Source of the DNA: UBA10329 sp964500205 | Lineage (GTDB): Bacteria; Bacteroidota; Bacteroidia; UBA10329 | NCBI GenBank assembly: GCA_964500205.1 | Contig: CAZCNS010000007.1 | Span: 186,001 to 250,000 of the forward strand | Length of the DNA stretch: 64,000 nucleotides | Direction of reading: 5' to 3' | Shown here: piece after piece, positions 7,408-15,823 of the stretch | Layout of the letters: the number at the start of each line of letters is the position of its first letter | Numbering within the stretch: the stretch's first letter is position 1 | Notes under the pieces: model-generated | Told to the model about the DNA's origin: nothing | Database searches by the model: none | What the model saw: only the letters and a program-made list of their open reading frames with translations | Program-made: the position numbers and the translations under genes

Positions 7408-9744
7408 ATGCGCCTTCTGCTGCCCTGTCTCATCTGCCTCCTGGCCCTGCCTTCATTTGCGCAGCGCGTAACGCAGACCATACGCGGCACGGTGACGGAC
7501 GAGGATTCCAAGGTACCCCTCATCGGGGCCACGGTGACGCTCGTAGGCAGTGAGCCGCTCACTGGCACAAGCACCGATTTAGATGGGCGTTTTGCCATCG
7601 AGGGCGTGGCCGTGGGCAGGCACACCCTCCTGGTACAGTACCTCGGTTACGAGCCGAGGGTCATCCCCGAGATAGACGTGGGCAGCGTGCGCGAGGCTGT
7701 GCTCGACATCACCCTTGCAGAGAGCACGCGCCAGTTGGAGGAAGTAGTGGTCTCGGCCCGTTCGGATGGCAATATGCCCAACAACGAGATGAGCACCGTC
7801 AGCACCCGTTCATTCTCCTTGGAGCAATCGGAGCGTTTCGCAGCCAGCATTAACGACCCGAGCCGCATGGCGCTTTCGTTTGCAGGTGTCAATCTCACCG
7901 ATGATGTGACCAACGAGATCGTGATCCGGGGCAACTCTCCCCGTGGGCTGCTCTGGCGGCTTGAAGGTGTGGAGATCCCTGTGCCGAATCATTTCAATAT
8001 AGATGGAGTCTATGCCGGCAACGTGTCGCTGTTGTCCAACAACCTCCTCGACCAGAGCGATTTCAGCACAGGTGCCTTCCCCGCTGAATACGGCAACGCG
8101 CTCTCTGGGGTCTATGACATCCGCCTGCGCACGGGCAACGACCGCAAGCGGCAGCACACCGTGCAGTTCGGGCTCCTTGGCCTCGAGGCATCGAGCGAGG
8201 GGCCTTTCAAGAAGGGTGGTAAGTCATCCTATCTTTTCAACTACCGCTATTCCACCCTCGCCATCTTCAAAGCTATAGGAGTCAGCCTTCCAGGCGACCT
8301 CATCACCGGCTTTCAGGACATCAATCTCAAACTCAACTTTCCAACGAAGAAAGCCGGGGTGTTCTCCGTTTTTGCCATCGGGGGCATGAGCAACGCCTAC
8401 TTCGAACCCGAGATGGACAGCACCAAATGGGAGCGCAATTCCAGATGGGACGAGTCGCGCGTCAGGCAGGACAACCGCACCAGCTTCCTCGCCACAGGCA
8501 TATCCAATCGCTATATCATCAACGAGCGCAACTATGTGCGCACCACCGTGGCATTCACCCACAGCGGCACCGACCTCGCTCACAGCTTCCTCACCGACAC
8601 CTTCTCACTCTACGAGTACTGGCGGTTCAAGGTGAACAATAATGCTGTGCGTATCGCCACGCAGGGCAACACCAAGTTCAATGCCCGTCACCACCTGCGC
8701 TATGGTGTGAACTATGACCTGTTGATGTTCTCTCTCAGCGATGGCTCCGTCTGGGACACGGGTTATGTGGCCAAAGGAACCGGGCATTTCATCCAGACCT
8801 ATGCGCAGCACCGCTACAAGATCCGAGATGACCTCTCCGTTACAGCAGGCGTCAATCTCAGCTATTTCAATGTGAACGACCGACTGTCGATCGAGCCGAG
8901 GGCGGGCCTCACCTACAGGCCACACAGACGCCACGCCATCGGGCTGGGCCTCGGCCTCCATAGCCGTCAGGAAAACCTCGCCTTCTACCTCGTGCAAGAG
9001 GAGTTCACAGACCGCTATATCAACCGCGGGCTCGATTTCAGCAGGGCATTCCACGCAGTGCTGTCCTACGACCTTACCATACTGCCGCGACTCACCGCCA
9101 AGACCGAGTTCTACTTCCAGTATCTGTTCTCGCTGCCCGTATCGGCCAGCAGGACGAATTCCTACGCTGCCCTCAACGATAATTTCGCCTACCAGCGCAG
9201 AGAGATGGTGAGCAGCGGCCTTGGTATGAACTACGGTGCAGAGCTCACCTTGGAAAAGGGCTTCTCTAAGAACTGGTACGCGCTCTACACCCTTTCGCTC
9301 TACGAGTCGCGCTATCAAGGTTCGGATGAGATATGGCGCAACACCCGTTTCAATGGCAATTTCATCACCAGCGTGACAGCCGGTAAGGATTTCCGGGTCG
9401 GTAAGGAGAAGCGGCACGTGATCGGACTGAACCTAAAGGCGTTCTGGGCGGGTGGCAACCGCTACACGCCTTTCGACATCGAGGCGTCCATTGCAGAGAA
9501 TGACCAGGTTCGCGACCGCAGCCGAGAGTTCGAGTCGCAACTGAGCGACTACTTCCGACTCGATGCCCGCATCCACTTCCGTCAGAATTTCAAGAAGTTC
9601 GCCTACGAGTTTTCCATCGATGTGCAGAACACGACCAACCGTAGGAATGAGATCAAACGCAGGCTGAACCTCGACAACATGCAGGAAGTAGCGCGCTATC
9701 AGCAGGGCATTCTCCCTATCGCACGGTTGCGTGTCGAGTTTTAG
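7408..9744 (+). CDS. TonB-dependent receptor with N-terminal carboxypeptidase-like domain
   Basis: A 778-residue outer-membrane protein. The signal peptide MRLLLPCLICLLALPSFAQ is followed by a carboxypeptidase-regulatory-like domain (TIRGTVTDEDSKVPLIGATV through YLGYEPRVIPEI, about 24-90). The plug domain (about 110-230) contains NEIVIRGNSPRGLLWRLEGV and FPAEYGNALSGVYDIRLRTG, and a 22-strand-type barrel runs to the C-terminal aromatic residue (RVEF). It imports a siderophore, cofactor or other ligand that cannot be read from the sequence. No SusD-like partner is adjacent, which argues against a glycan (Sus) locus. It appears to be transcribed alone. Confidence 0.9.
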   Translation: MRLLLPCLICLLALPSFAQRVTQTIRGTVTDEDSKVPLIGATVTLVGSEPLTGTSTDLDGRFAIEGVAVGRHTLLVQYLGYEPRVIPEIDVGSVREAVLDITLAESTRQLEEVVVSARSDGNMPNNEMSTVSTRSFSLEQSERFAASINDPSRMALSFAGVNLTDDVTNEIVIRGNSPRGLLWRLEGVEIPVPNHFNIDGVYAGNVSLLSNNLLDQSDFSTGAFPAEYGNALSGVYDIRLRTGNDRKRQHTVQFGLLGLEASSEGPFKKGGKSSYLFNYRYSTLAIFKAIGVSLPGDLITGFQDINLKLNFPTKKAGVFSVFAIGGMSNAYFEPEMDSTKWERNSRWDESRVRQDNRTSFLATGISNRYIINERNYVRTTVAFTHSGTDLAHSFLTDTFSLYEYWRFKVNNNAVRIATQGNTKFNARHHLRYGVNYDLLMFSLSDGSVWDTGYVAKGTGHFIQTYAQHRYKIRDDLSVTAGVNLSYFNVNDRLSIEPRAGLTYRPHRRHAIGLGLGLHSRQENLAFYLVQEEFTDRYINRGLDFSRAFHAVLSYDLTILPRLTAKTEFYFQYLFSLPVSASRTNSYAALNDNFAYQRREMVSSGLGMNYGAELTLEKGFSKNWYALYTLSLYESRYQGSDEIWRNTRFNGNFITSVTAGKDFRVGKEKRHVIGLNLKAFWAGGNRYTPFDIEASIAENDQVRDRSREFESQLSDYFRLDARIHFRQNFKKFAYEFSIDVQNTTNRRNEIKRRLNLDNMQEVARYQQGILPIARLRVEF

Positions 9745-9836
9745 ATGGTTTTGTCAATATATATTGATACTTTCGCAGCCTGCTGTCAAAAACCCCTTTT
9801 GGCTGATTAGATATTCAAAATCAGTTCTTTATTTCA

Positions 9837-10910
9837 ATGAAAGGCATTTTCGCTTTCGCTGTATTGATCGGTTCTTTGTTTCATTCCGAGATGATTCTCG
9901 GACAACTGAGGCCGGTGAGTGTGGTTTACGATCACGTGATGTTCAATTACTCAATCACCCGCTATGTCCCTGTCTGGGAGATCAAATCTGAGAAGAATGC
10001 CAAGAAGGGGCTGCTCTCTCAGCACAGCAATTTTTTCAGAGAGGTCAGTCCGAACGGCTTGGAGGCGTTCAAAGGTCTGATCTTTGGCAAGGCCTTCGTC
10101 CCATCCGAGGTGGAGGATATGGATGCGGCCACCTTGGAATCGCATTTGGAATCTTACAGCTTCACGATTCATTATCGCGTTCAGTACCGCAACCACAGCA
10201 TTTTTCTGGCGCATCTGAACAACAGCGATGTCCGTTCGGTCATTCCATTCCGCATAGAAGGCAGTCGTTGGATCCTTGACCCCGATTTCGCGGAGTCCGA
10301 GCTGTACGCCCTGCTCAGTGACCGCAATTTCGACCCTTACATGGGGGTCATGGGCCGGCCTGTGGTGCTCTTCGGCTTTGAGGAACAGCCCGACCGCGAT
10401 CAGTTCTTCGATTACTCCGGGAGAGGAAATCACGGCAAGGTTCGCTCGGCCTCGATTGTTGACGGCCGCTTCGGTGGTGCTCTCAAGCTCGCTGGTAACG
10501 TGGCAGGAGCAGCAACTCTCGACAACGTCGGTATCGGCTCCTCTGCTTTTCAGGTTGATTTTCATGTGAATGTCCCCAAGATGGTCTACAACACTGAGAA
10601 GGTGCGCGGTCTGCTCTCCATGACCGCACCGAACGGGAAGATGGTCACGTTGGAACTCGTAGGCAATGATGTGCGCCTCAAATATCCTTGTGCTACAGGT
10701 ATCGCTGAGGTGAAATGGCGGTACACGCCAGACATCTGGAGCCGTGTGAGCATCACTTTCAATCCCAAAGGAGTGGTGGTGAACATGGATGCCGACCAAG
10801 CGGCCTCATCGACTACACCTTCACAGTTTGACCTGAAGGGTGCTCGGCTTGTCATTGGAGCTGAGAATGGTGTCAAGGCTACAATGGACGAGTTCCGCAT
10901 CACCCGCTGA
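9837..10910 (+). CDS. Secreted LamG-like (concanavalin-fold) protein
   Basis: A 357-residue protein with signal peptide MKGIFAFAVLIGSLFHSEMILGQ. The N-terminal half (about 24-175) is unfamiliar. From about 180 the pattern VVLFGFEEQPDRDQFFDYSG, RGNHGKV, GGALKLAGN and, at the end, WSRVSITFNPKGVVVNMDAD through TMDEFRITR is that of a LamG/Laminin_G_3 jelly-roll. These domains bind carbohydrate or other surfaces. No T9SS C-terminal domain is present, so it probably stays periplasmic or is exported another way. Specific function unknown. Confidence 0.75.
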   Translation: MKGIFAFAVLIGSLFHSEMILGQLRPVSVVYDHVMFNYSITRYVPVWEIKSEKNAKKGLLSQHSNFFREVSPNGLEAFKGLIFGKAFVPSEVEDMDAATLESHLESYSFTIHYRVQYRNHSIFLAHLNNSDVRSVIPFRIEGSRWILDPDFAESELYALLSDRNFDPYMGVMGRPVVLFGFEEQPDRDQFFDYSGRGNHGKVRSASIVDGRFGGALKLAGNVAGAATLDNVGIGSSAFQVDFHVNVPKMVYNTEKVRGLLSMTAPNGKMVTLELVGNDVRLKYPCATGIAEVKWRYTPDIWSRVSITFNPKGVVVNMDADQAASSTTPSQFDLKGARLVIGAENGVKATMDEFRITR

Positions 10911-10932
10911 TTTTTCCCGAGTGGTGTATTTT

Positions 10933-10950
10933 GCACGGCAAACTCCGTGC
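10933..10950 (+). promoter_or_regulatory. Inverted repeat over the leader of the helicase gene
   Basis: GCACGG and CCGTGC form perfect 6-base arms separated by 6 bases, directly after a TATTTTGC sequence (10927-10934) that loosely resembles a -7 element. The right arm contains the in-frame GTG at 10947, which makes that codon an unlikely start and favours the ATG at 10956. It could be an operator or a leader hairpin. Confidence 0.4.
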
Positions 10951-10955
10951 AACAA

Positions 10956-13229
10956 ATGGTTACCACAGATCTCATCACAACGGCCGGAAGGTTCGTCAAT
11001 GCCACTGACAGTCACATCTTCCTTACGGGGAAGGCCGGCACAGGCAAGACGACCTTCCTGAGGAACATTGCCAAGTCTACCCACAAGCGTTTTGTCATCG
11101 TTGCCCCAACGGGCATTGCGGCCCTCAACGCTGGAGGTGTGACCATCCACTCACAGTTCCTGCTGCCCTTTGGCACCTTCATCCCTGACAGGCAGGCACC
11201 GGCCGACCTGGGTTCCGATTCCAACTACTACACCCAGCGCACCCTTGCCACGCGCCACCCTTTGAACGCACCGAGAAGGCAGGTCCTGCGCGGCATAGAC
11301 CTGCTCATTATCGATGAAGTTAGCATGTTGCGTGCTGACATTCTCGATGCCATCGACTACAGGCTGCGGGCTGTGCGCAACAACTTCTCGCGCAGCTTCG
11401 GTGGCGTGCAGGTGCTGATGATCGGTGACCTCTACCAATTACCGCCCATCGTAAAGGACAGCGAGAAGGCACTCATGTCGCGTTACTACCGTACCCCGCA
11501 TTTCTTCGAGGCCAAGGCGTTGCAGCAGGACGGCTTCGTCTTCGTAGAGCTCGACCGCATCTTCCGCCAGCGAGACGACCGCTTCATCTCCCTGCTGAAC
11601 AACCTGCGCAATAATGTGGTGACAGCTAACGACATCACTGAACTCAACCGACACTATACCGACAATCCTCCCACATCCAGTAGTGGCGAGGACATCATCA
11701 CCATCACCACGCACAACTACAAGGCAGATGACATCAACAGGCGGGCACTAGTACAATTGAAGGACCCGAGCCACTTCTTCGAGGCCGAGGTAAAGGGAGA
11801 TTTCCCCGAATCGGCCTATCCTGTGCTGCCGACTATCGAACTGAAGGTCGGCACGCAGATCATGTTCGTGAAGAACGACTCTGAGAATGGCATCTATTTC
11901 AATGGCAAACTGGCACGTGTAGAAACCATTGACGATGACGGGGTGCATGTGCGGCTCTCTGGGTCGGGCGACATGTTCACGCTGAGGGAAGAGGTTTGGG
12001 AGAACAAGCGCTATTCGGTGAATGAGCGCACCCGCGAGATGGACGAGGACGTGATCGGCACCTTCAAGCAGTATCCCGTCAGGCTGGCATGGGCCATCAC
12101 GGTACACAAAAGCCAGGGGCTGACCTTTGAGCGGGCAGTGATAGACGTGGGGCAGGCATTCGCCCCGGGACAGGTATATGTGGCCCTATCGCGGCTCACA
12201 TCGCTGGACGGGCTGGTGCTCCGCACACGTATCGACCCATCGGTGGTCTCCACAGATGCTGAGGTCATTGCGTTTTCAAAGAAAAAAGAGGAACAAGGCG
12301 ACCTTGATCCTATCCTCGAGAAACGACAAGCAGACTATCTGCTGAGTGTGCTCACAACCACCTTCAACGCATCGGATGTGGAGGGCGACCTCTCACAGCT
12401 CATGCAGAAGCAGACAGTGTGGCAGGAGTTTGAGGATGCGGGAATGCGCGAGGCCCTGCCACAATTGGCACGTTTCCTTGAGGCCGAGCGTGAGAACCTG
12501 TCCAAGTTCCGCACACAACTTCAGCGGCTGCTTTCCACCGATGACCGCGTGCAGCTACTTCATCGCATTTCAAGTGCGTCAGATTATTATGGTAAGAAGT
12601 TCAGGGAATGGCTGCGCCACCTCCTCATCCACACCTCTGAGGTGCGGATGCTCGCCAAGACCAAGACCTATGCCGATGCGTTGGCAGAGATCGACCTCCT
12701 TCTGATGAAGAAATGGGACGAACTCCAGAAGGCGCGTCAGTTGGCCGATGACATCCTCAGCGGCCGGGATGTGGCCGCCCCTGAGGGGCTGACTGAGAAG
12801 AGGGCCTCTTTCCGCTCAGAGGTCATCACGGAGGTGCGTGAGCACGTGGCCGCCAACCCCAAGAATCTCGGCACGAAGACGGGCAGGGCTCGGAAGCAGA
12901 AAGACCCATTGGCGGAGCCGAAGCCCAAAAAAGAGAAGGGCGAGACCCAACGGACCAGCATAGAGATGCTGAACGAGGGGCTTTCTATTGATGAAGTAGC
13001 GAAGAAACGCGGCTTGCAACCCTCCACCATCGAAGGGCATGCCGCCAAGGGCATTGCAGAGGGCGTGCTCGATGTGGGGCTTTTCCTCACGCCAGAGCAA
13101 CTGGCCGAGATCGTAGCGGTACTGCCCGAATCGGAGGGGACTGCAATGGGCGAGGCCCGCGAGAAGCTGGGAGGCAAGTACAGTTTCGGGCAACTGCGAA
13201 TGGCGCTGGCCGCCAAGGCGAAAGCATGA
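10956..13229 (+). CDS. PIF1/RecD-like ATP-dependent DNA helicase with C-terminal helix-turn-helix domain
   Basis: A 757-residue SF1B helicase. Walker A GKAGTGKTT lies at about 25-33, APTGIAALNAGGVTIHSQF is typical of PIF1, Walker B reads LLIIDEVSML, IGDLYQLPPI is motif III, and the UvrD_C_2-like motif VRLAWAITVHKSQGLTFERA precedes VYVALSRLTSLDGL. The region at about 465-600 resembles an HRDC/accessory helical segment. The last 100 residues (SIEMLNEGLSIDEVAKKRGL, then FLTPEQLAEIVA) form the helix-turn-helix type found at the C-terminus of Bacteroidota RecQ and PIF1-like helicases. A role in replication-fork or G-quadruplex handling is inferred from the family. The ATG at 10956 is preferred over GTG 10947. 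Confidence 0.88.
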   Translation: MVTTDLITTAGRFVNATDSHIFLTGKAGTGKTTFLRNIAKSTHKRFVIVAPTGIAALNAGGVTIHSQFLLPFGTFIPDRQAPADLGSDSNYYTQRTLATRHPLNAPRRQVLRGIDLLIIDEVSMLRADILDAIDYRLRAVRNNFSRSFGGVQVLMIGDLYQLPPIVKDSEKALMSRYYRTPHFFEAKALQQDGFVFVELDRIFRQRDDRFISLLNNLRNNVVTANDITELNRHYTDNPPTSSSGEDIITITTHNYKADDINRRALVQLKDPSHFFEAEVKGDFPESAYPVLPTIELKVGTQIMFVKNDSENGIYFNGKLARVETIDDDGVHVRLSGSGDMFTLREEVWENKRYSVNERTREMDEDVIGTFKQYPVRLAWAITVHKSQGLTFERAVIDVGQAFAPGQVYVALSRLTSLDGLVLRTRIDPSVVSTDAEVIAFSKKKEEQGDLDPILEKRQADYLLSVLTTTFNASDVEGDLSQLMQKQTVWQEFEDAGMREALPQLARFLEAERENLSKFRTQLQRLLSTDDRVQLLHRISSASDYYGKKFREWLRHLLIHTSEVRMLAKTKTYADALAEIDLLLMKKWDELQKARQLADDILSGRDVAAPEGLTEKRASFRSEVITEVREHVAANPKNLGTKTGRARKQKDPLAEPKPKKEKGETQRTSIEMLNEGLSIDEVAKKRGLQPSTIEGHAAKGIAEGVLDVGLFLTPEQLAEIVAVLPESEGTAMGEAREKLGGKYSFGQLRMALAAKAKA

Positions 13230-13274
13230 TGCCTACCGTTTGCCATGCGACCATGCTTCACAGGGTCGATGAAG

Positions 13275-13283
13275 TAAATTCGC
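13275..13283 (+). promoter_or_regulatory. Candidate -7 element for the acyl-CoA dehydrogenase gene
   Basis: TAAATTCGC lies 19 bases before the ATG at 13302. It matches TAnnTTTG with the TTCG variant also seen at 284-292 and 38032-38040. Confidence 0.4.
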
Positions 13284-13301
13284 GGCCCATACAAACGCAT
13301 C

Positions 13302-14480
13302 ATGGCAGAAGACCGTTATCAGCACCACGACTACTATCTCGTTGACGAACTGCTCACCGAGGAACAGAAGCTCATCCGCGACACGGTTCGCAGCTGGGTG
13401 AAGGCCAACGTGTCTCCCATCATTGAGGAGTATGCGCAGAAAGCTGAGTTCCCGCGTCATCTGCTCAAAGGGCTGGGCGAGATCGGGGCTTTCGGGCCTT
13501 ACATCCCACAGGAGTATGGTGGCCCAGGTCTGGACCAGATCAGCTACGGCATCATTATGCAGGAGCTGGAGCGCTGCGACAGTGGTTTGCGCAGCACGGC
13601 ATCTGTGCAGAGCTCGCTGGTGATGTTTCCCATCTTCAGCTACGCTACCGAGGAACAGAAGCAGAAATGGCTTCCCCAACTTGCCACTGGCGAGCTGCTT
13701 GGTGCCTTCGGTCTCACCGAGCCCGACCACGGCAGCGACCCGGGAAGCATGGTCACCAACATCAAAGACGCGGGCGACCATGTGATCCTCAATGGTGCCA
13801 AGATGTGGATCAGCAACGCCCCCTTCGCGGACATCGCTGTGGTATGGGCCAAGGACGAAGAGGGTGCTATCCGTGGCCTTGTGGTGGAGCGTGGCATGGA
13901 AGGATTCACCACGCCTGAGACCCATGGCAAGTGGAGCCTACGCGCATCGGCCACAGGTGAGTTGGTGTTCGACAACGTGAAAGTGCCCAAAGGCAACCTG
14001 TTTCCAGACATCCGTGGACTGAAAGGCCCGTTGAGCTGCCTCAACTCGGCCCGCTATGGCATCGCCTGGGGTGCGCTTGGTGCTGCACTTGACTGCTATG
14101 ATACCGCTCTTCGTTACTCCAAGGAGCGCATCCAGTTCGGAAAACCGATCGGCAGTTTTCAGCTTCAGCAGAAGAAGTTGGCGGAGATGATCACTGAGAT
14201 CACCAAGGCCCAGTTGCTCGTCTGGAGGCTCGGAGTGCTAAAGGACGACCACCGTGCCACCCCGCAGCAGATCAGCATGGCCAAGCGAAATAACGTGGAG
14301 ATAGCCCTCCGCACCGCGCGTGAGGCCCGCCAGATCCTCGGAGGAATGGGCATCACAGGCGAATATCCCATCATGCGTCACATGATGAATCTGGAGAGCG
14401 TAGTCACATACGAGGGCACGCACGATATCCATCTGCTCATCACTGGCATGGATGTTACCGGTTTCAACGCCTTCCTTTGA
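13302..14480 (+). CDS. Acyl-CoA dehydrogenase, glutaryl-CoA dehydrogenase-like
   Basis: A 392-residue FAD flavoprotein of the acyl-CoA dehydrogenase family. ELLTEEQKLIRDTVRSWVKA opens the helical N-domain. AFGLTEPDHGSDPGSM and WISNAPFADIAVVWAKDE make up the FAD-binding beta domain. The C-terminal YEGTHDIHLLITG carries the catalytic Glu in the position used by glutaryl-CoA and short-chain dehydrogenases. The overall pattern (KWSLRASATGELVFDNVKVP, ILGGMGITGEYPIMRHMMN) is closest to glutaryl-CoA dehydrogenase (lysine/tryptophan breakdown), although Bacteroidota often label this protein only as acyl-CoA dehydrogenase. It has its own promoter and no pathway neighbours. Confidence 0.88.
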   Translation: MAEDRYQHHDYYLVDELLTEEQKLIRDTVRSWVKANVSPIIEEYAQKAEFPRHLLKGLGEIGAFGPYIPQEYGGPGLDQISYGIIMQELERCDSGLRSTASVQSSLVMFPIFSYATEEQKQKWLPQLATGELLGAFGLTEPDHGSDPGSMVTNIKDAGDHVILNGAKMWISNAPFADIAVVWAKDEEGAIRGLVVERGMEGFTTPETHGKWSLRASATGELVFDNVKVPKGNLFPDIRGLKGPLSCLNSARYGIAWGALGAALDCYDTALRYSKERIQFGKPIGSFQLQQKKLAEMITEITKAQLLVWRLGVLKDDHRATPQQISMAKRNNVEIALRTAREARQILGGMGITGEYPIMRHMMNLESVVTYEGTHDIHLLITGMDVTGFNAFL

Positions 14481-14482
14481 TT

Positions 14483-14782
14483 TCAGCGCAGGATGATCTC
14501 AGTGACCATCTCGCTGCCAATGGCGGAGTTGATTTCGCGCATAATCTGACCGCGAGCGAGTGAAAGCTCGTTTCGCAGCACCGAGCTGTCTAGTCCCACG
14601 GTAAGCTTGCCACCATAGAAACTGATGTAGGTCGTGTGGTTCCTAACCATCGGCCCCAGCAGATCGCCCCATAGATGAACGATGCGGGTCTCTTTGGCCT
14701 TACGTGCTGCAGGGTGCGCGTTCAGCCAGTCATCGATCACTGCTTTGATAGGTTGCTGAAAGGAGGCGCGTCTGCGTATCAT
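14483..14782 (-). CDS. DUF721 (DciA-like) protein
   Basis: A 99-residue protein with the DUF721 pattern: IVHLWGDLLGPMVRNHTTYI followed by YGGKLTVGLDSSVLRNELSL and an end with helical charge. DciA-type DUF721 proteins help load the replicative helicase DnaB; the short Bacteroidota version has only the KH-like core. It is convergent with the acyl-CoA dehydrogenase, with 2 bases between stop codons. Confidence 0.8.
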   Translation of the reverse strand: MIRRRASFQQPIKAVIDDWLNAHPAARKAKETRIVHLWGDLLGPMVRNHTTYISFYGGKLTVGLDSSVLRNELSLARGQIMREINSAIGSEMVTEIILR

Positions 14783-14885
14783 GAGAAGGCCGAAGGTAAT
14801 TCGTTCAGATGGGTTGTTTCAAGTGGACATGTGTTTTTCATGGTGATATTTGAACGACCTCGTTTTTTACAGATATCACATTCTA

Positions 14886-14924
14886 TCCCCTCAATAGGGT
14901 ATGCCGTTTCCCCGAAATAGGGGA
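14886..14924 (+). promoter_or_regulatory. Two tandem TCCCC-N6-GGGnA inverted repeats upstream of the LuxR-type regulator
   Basis: TCCCC-TCAATA-GGGTA at 14886-14901 and TCCCC-GAAATA-GGGGA at 14909-14924 share 5-base arms and a 6-base spacer, with centres 23 bases apart. The second is about 24 bases before the candidate -7 element CAACTTTGC (14948-14956). The same architecture occurs three times before the heme operon (15658-15717). NarL/LuxR-family proteins bind inverted heptamers of comparable form, so these are candidate autoregulatory sites. Confidence 0.6.
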
Positions 14925-14963
14925 TTGTGGGAGGTGGATATGCTGCCCAACTTTGCCACGTTA

Positions 14964-14980
14964 TTTAGAAAGATTCCAAA
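14964..14980 (+). promoter_or_regulatory. Fur-type palindrome before the LuxR-type regulator
   Basis: TTTAGAAAGATTCCAAA is an imperfect inverted repeat (TTTAGAA-N3-TTCCAAA) placed just after the -7 element and directly against the TTG start at 14981. It matches the perfect palindrome in the heme operon promoter at 15780-15796 in 13 of 17 bases. Repression by a Fur-like protein is inferred from position and shape. Confidence 0.55.
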
Positions 14981-15631
14981 TTGCCTGCTCGTATTCTTCA
15001 TATCAGTGGCAATCTGCTCTCACGAGTGGGTATGGCATCTATCATCACAGAGGATGCTGCCATCGAGGGCATTGACCATGCGCGCACCGTTGAGGAATTG
15101 AAGGAGAAATTCACAGCAGGCACTTACGCGCTGGTCATTGTTTCCGATCTCTTTGCGCCTGTCAGCGAGCAAGACGTGCTTGCACACCTAAAAGCGGTCT
15201 CGCCCGATCAGCGGGTACTGATGATCTCTGAGACCGATGATGCACGCGCGGTGCTTGCCAAGCTCGAGCAGGGCGTGGACGGCTACCTAACCCGCGAGTG
15301 CGACCGCAACGAGATCATCCACGCTGTGTATGCCATCATAAAAGGGGAGAGATTCTACTGCAACAAGGTGCTCAACATCCTGGTGGACCGTCACATTTTC
15401 AAGGATGATATTGAAGACTGCTCGGCCACCAACCTCACCCAGCGCGAGACGGACATCACGCGCCTCATTGCCGAGGGCAAGAGCAGCAAGGAAATCGCAT
15501 CGCTACTCAACATCAGCCTCCACACCGTGCAGACCCATCGCAAGAACATCATGCGCAAGCTCAATGTCAACTCGGCCTCGGAGCTGACGCTGTATGCCGT
15601 GAACACGGGGCTGCTGCAGGTGAGGAGGTAG
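14981..15631 (+). CDS. LuxR/NarL-type transcription regulator with atypical receiver domain
   Basis: A 216-residue protein. The C-terminal GerE/LuxR helix-turn-helix is intact (NLTQRETDITRLIAEGKSSK, EIASLLNISLHTVQTHRKNI, about 150-197). The N-terminus has the size of a receiver domain, but the acidic pair after beta-1 is missing (ILHISGN where ILIVDDH is usual) and the beta-5 Lys position reads GYLTRECD. An Asp in VIVSDLFAP remains where the phospho-acceptor should be. Normal phosphotransfer is therefore doubtful. The start is TTG at 14981, chosen because beta-1 begins there; the ATG at 15032 would remove it. No sensor kinase is adjacent. It lies directly upstream of the heme operon and shares two operator types with it. 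Confidence 0.85.
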   Translation: MPARILHISGNLLSRVGMASIITEDAAIEGIDHARTVEELKEKFTAGTYALVIVSDLFAPVSEQDVLAHLKAVSPDQRVLMISETDDARAVLAKLEQGVDGYLTRECDRNEIIHAVYAIIKGERFYCNKVLNILVDRHIFKDDIEDCSATNLTQRETDITRLIAEGKSSKEIASLLNISLHTVQTHRKNIMRKLNVNSASELTLYAVNTGLLQVRR

Positions 15632-15657
15632 CCTGAAGTCTTCCATTCCATCACCCA

Positions 15658-15717
15658 TACCCTCCATCGGGTATCCCATCCCCATTTCTTGGTAATGCTC
15701 ATCCCTCTAAGTGGGCA
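15658..15717 (+). promoter_or_regulatory. Three tandem TnCCC-N6-GGnA inverted repeats upstream of the heme operon
   Basis: TACCC-TCCATC-GGGTA (15658-15673), TCCCC-ATTTCT-TGGTA (15679-15694) and TCCCT-CTAAGT-GGGCA (15702-15717) repeat the element found before the regulator gene. Centres are 21 and 23 bases apart, about two helical turns. The last centre is about 57 bases before the -7 element. The first site has perfect 5-base arms. They are candidate activator sites for the LuxR-type regulator encoded just upstream. Confidence 0.6.
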
Positions 15718-15742
15718 GATGCAAATTGCCCTATCAAGGCGA

Positions 15743-15796
15743 TTGACAAGGGTTTGAAGCACAGGTAGTTTTGCTGCTGTTTAGAATCATTCTAAA
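15743..15796 (+). promoter_or_regulatory. Heme operon promoter with a Fur-type operator
   Basis: TTG at 15743-15745, a 20-base spacer and TAGTTTTGC at 15766-15774 form a good Bacteroidota promoter. It is followed at 15780-15796 by the perfect 17-base palindrome TTTAGAATCATTCTAAA, which would cover the transcription start. Placement and symmetry suggest iron-dependent repression by a Fur-family protein; the exact Fur consensus of this lineage is not known to me. Confidence 0.65.
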
Positions 15797-15823
15797 TAGA
15801 AAGCAGTCTAACTTCAAATCAAG

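Noticed and set aside
8605..9417. A 270-codon minus-strand frame inside the TonB receptor gene
   Set aside because: It is the shadow of the receptor coding sequence, with no family resemblance and no promoter.
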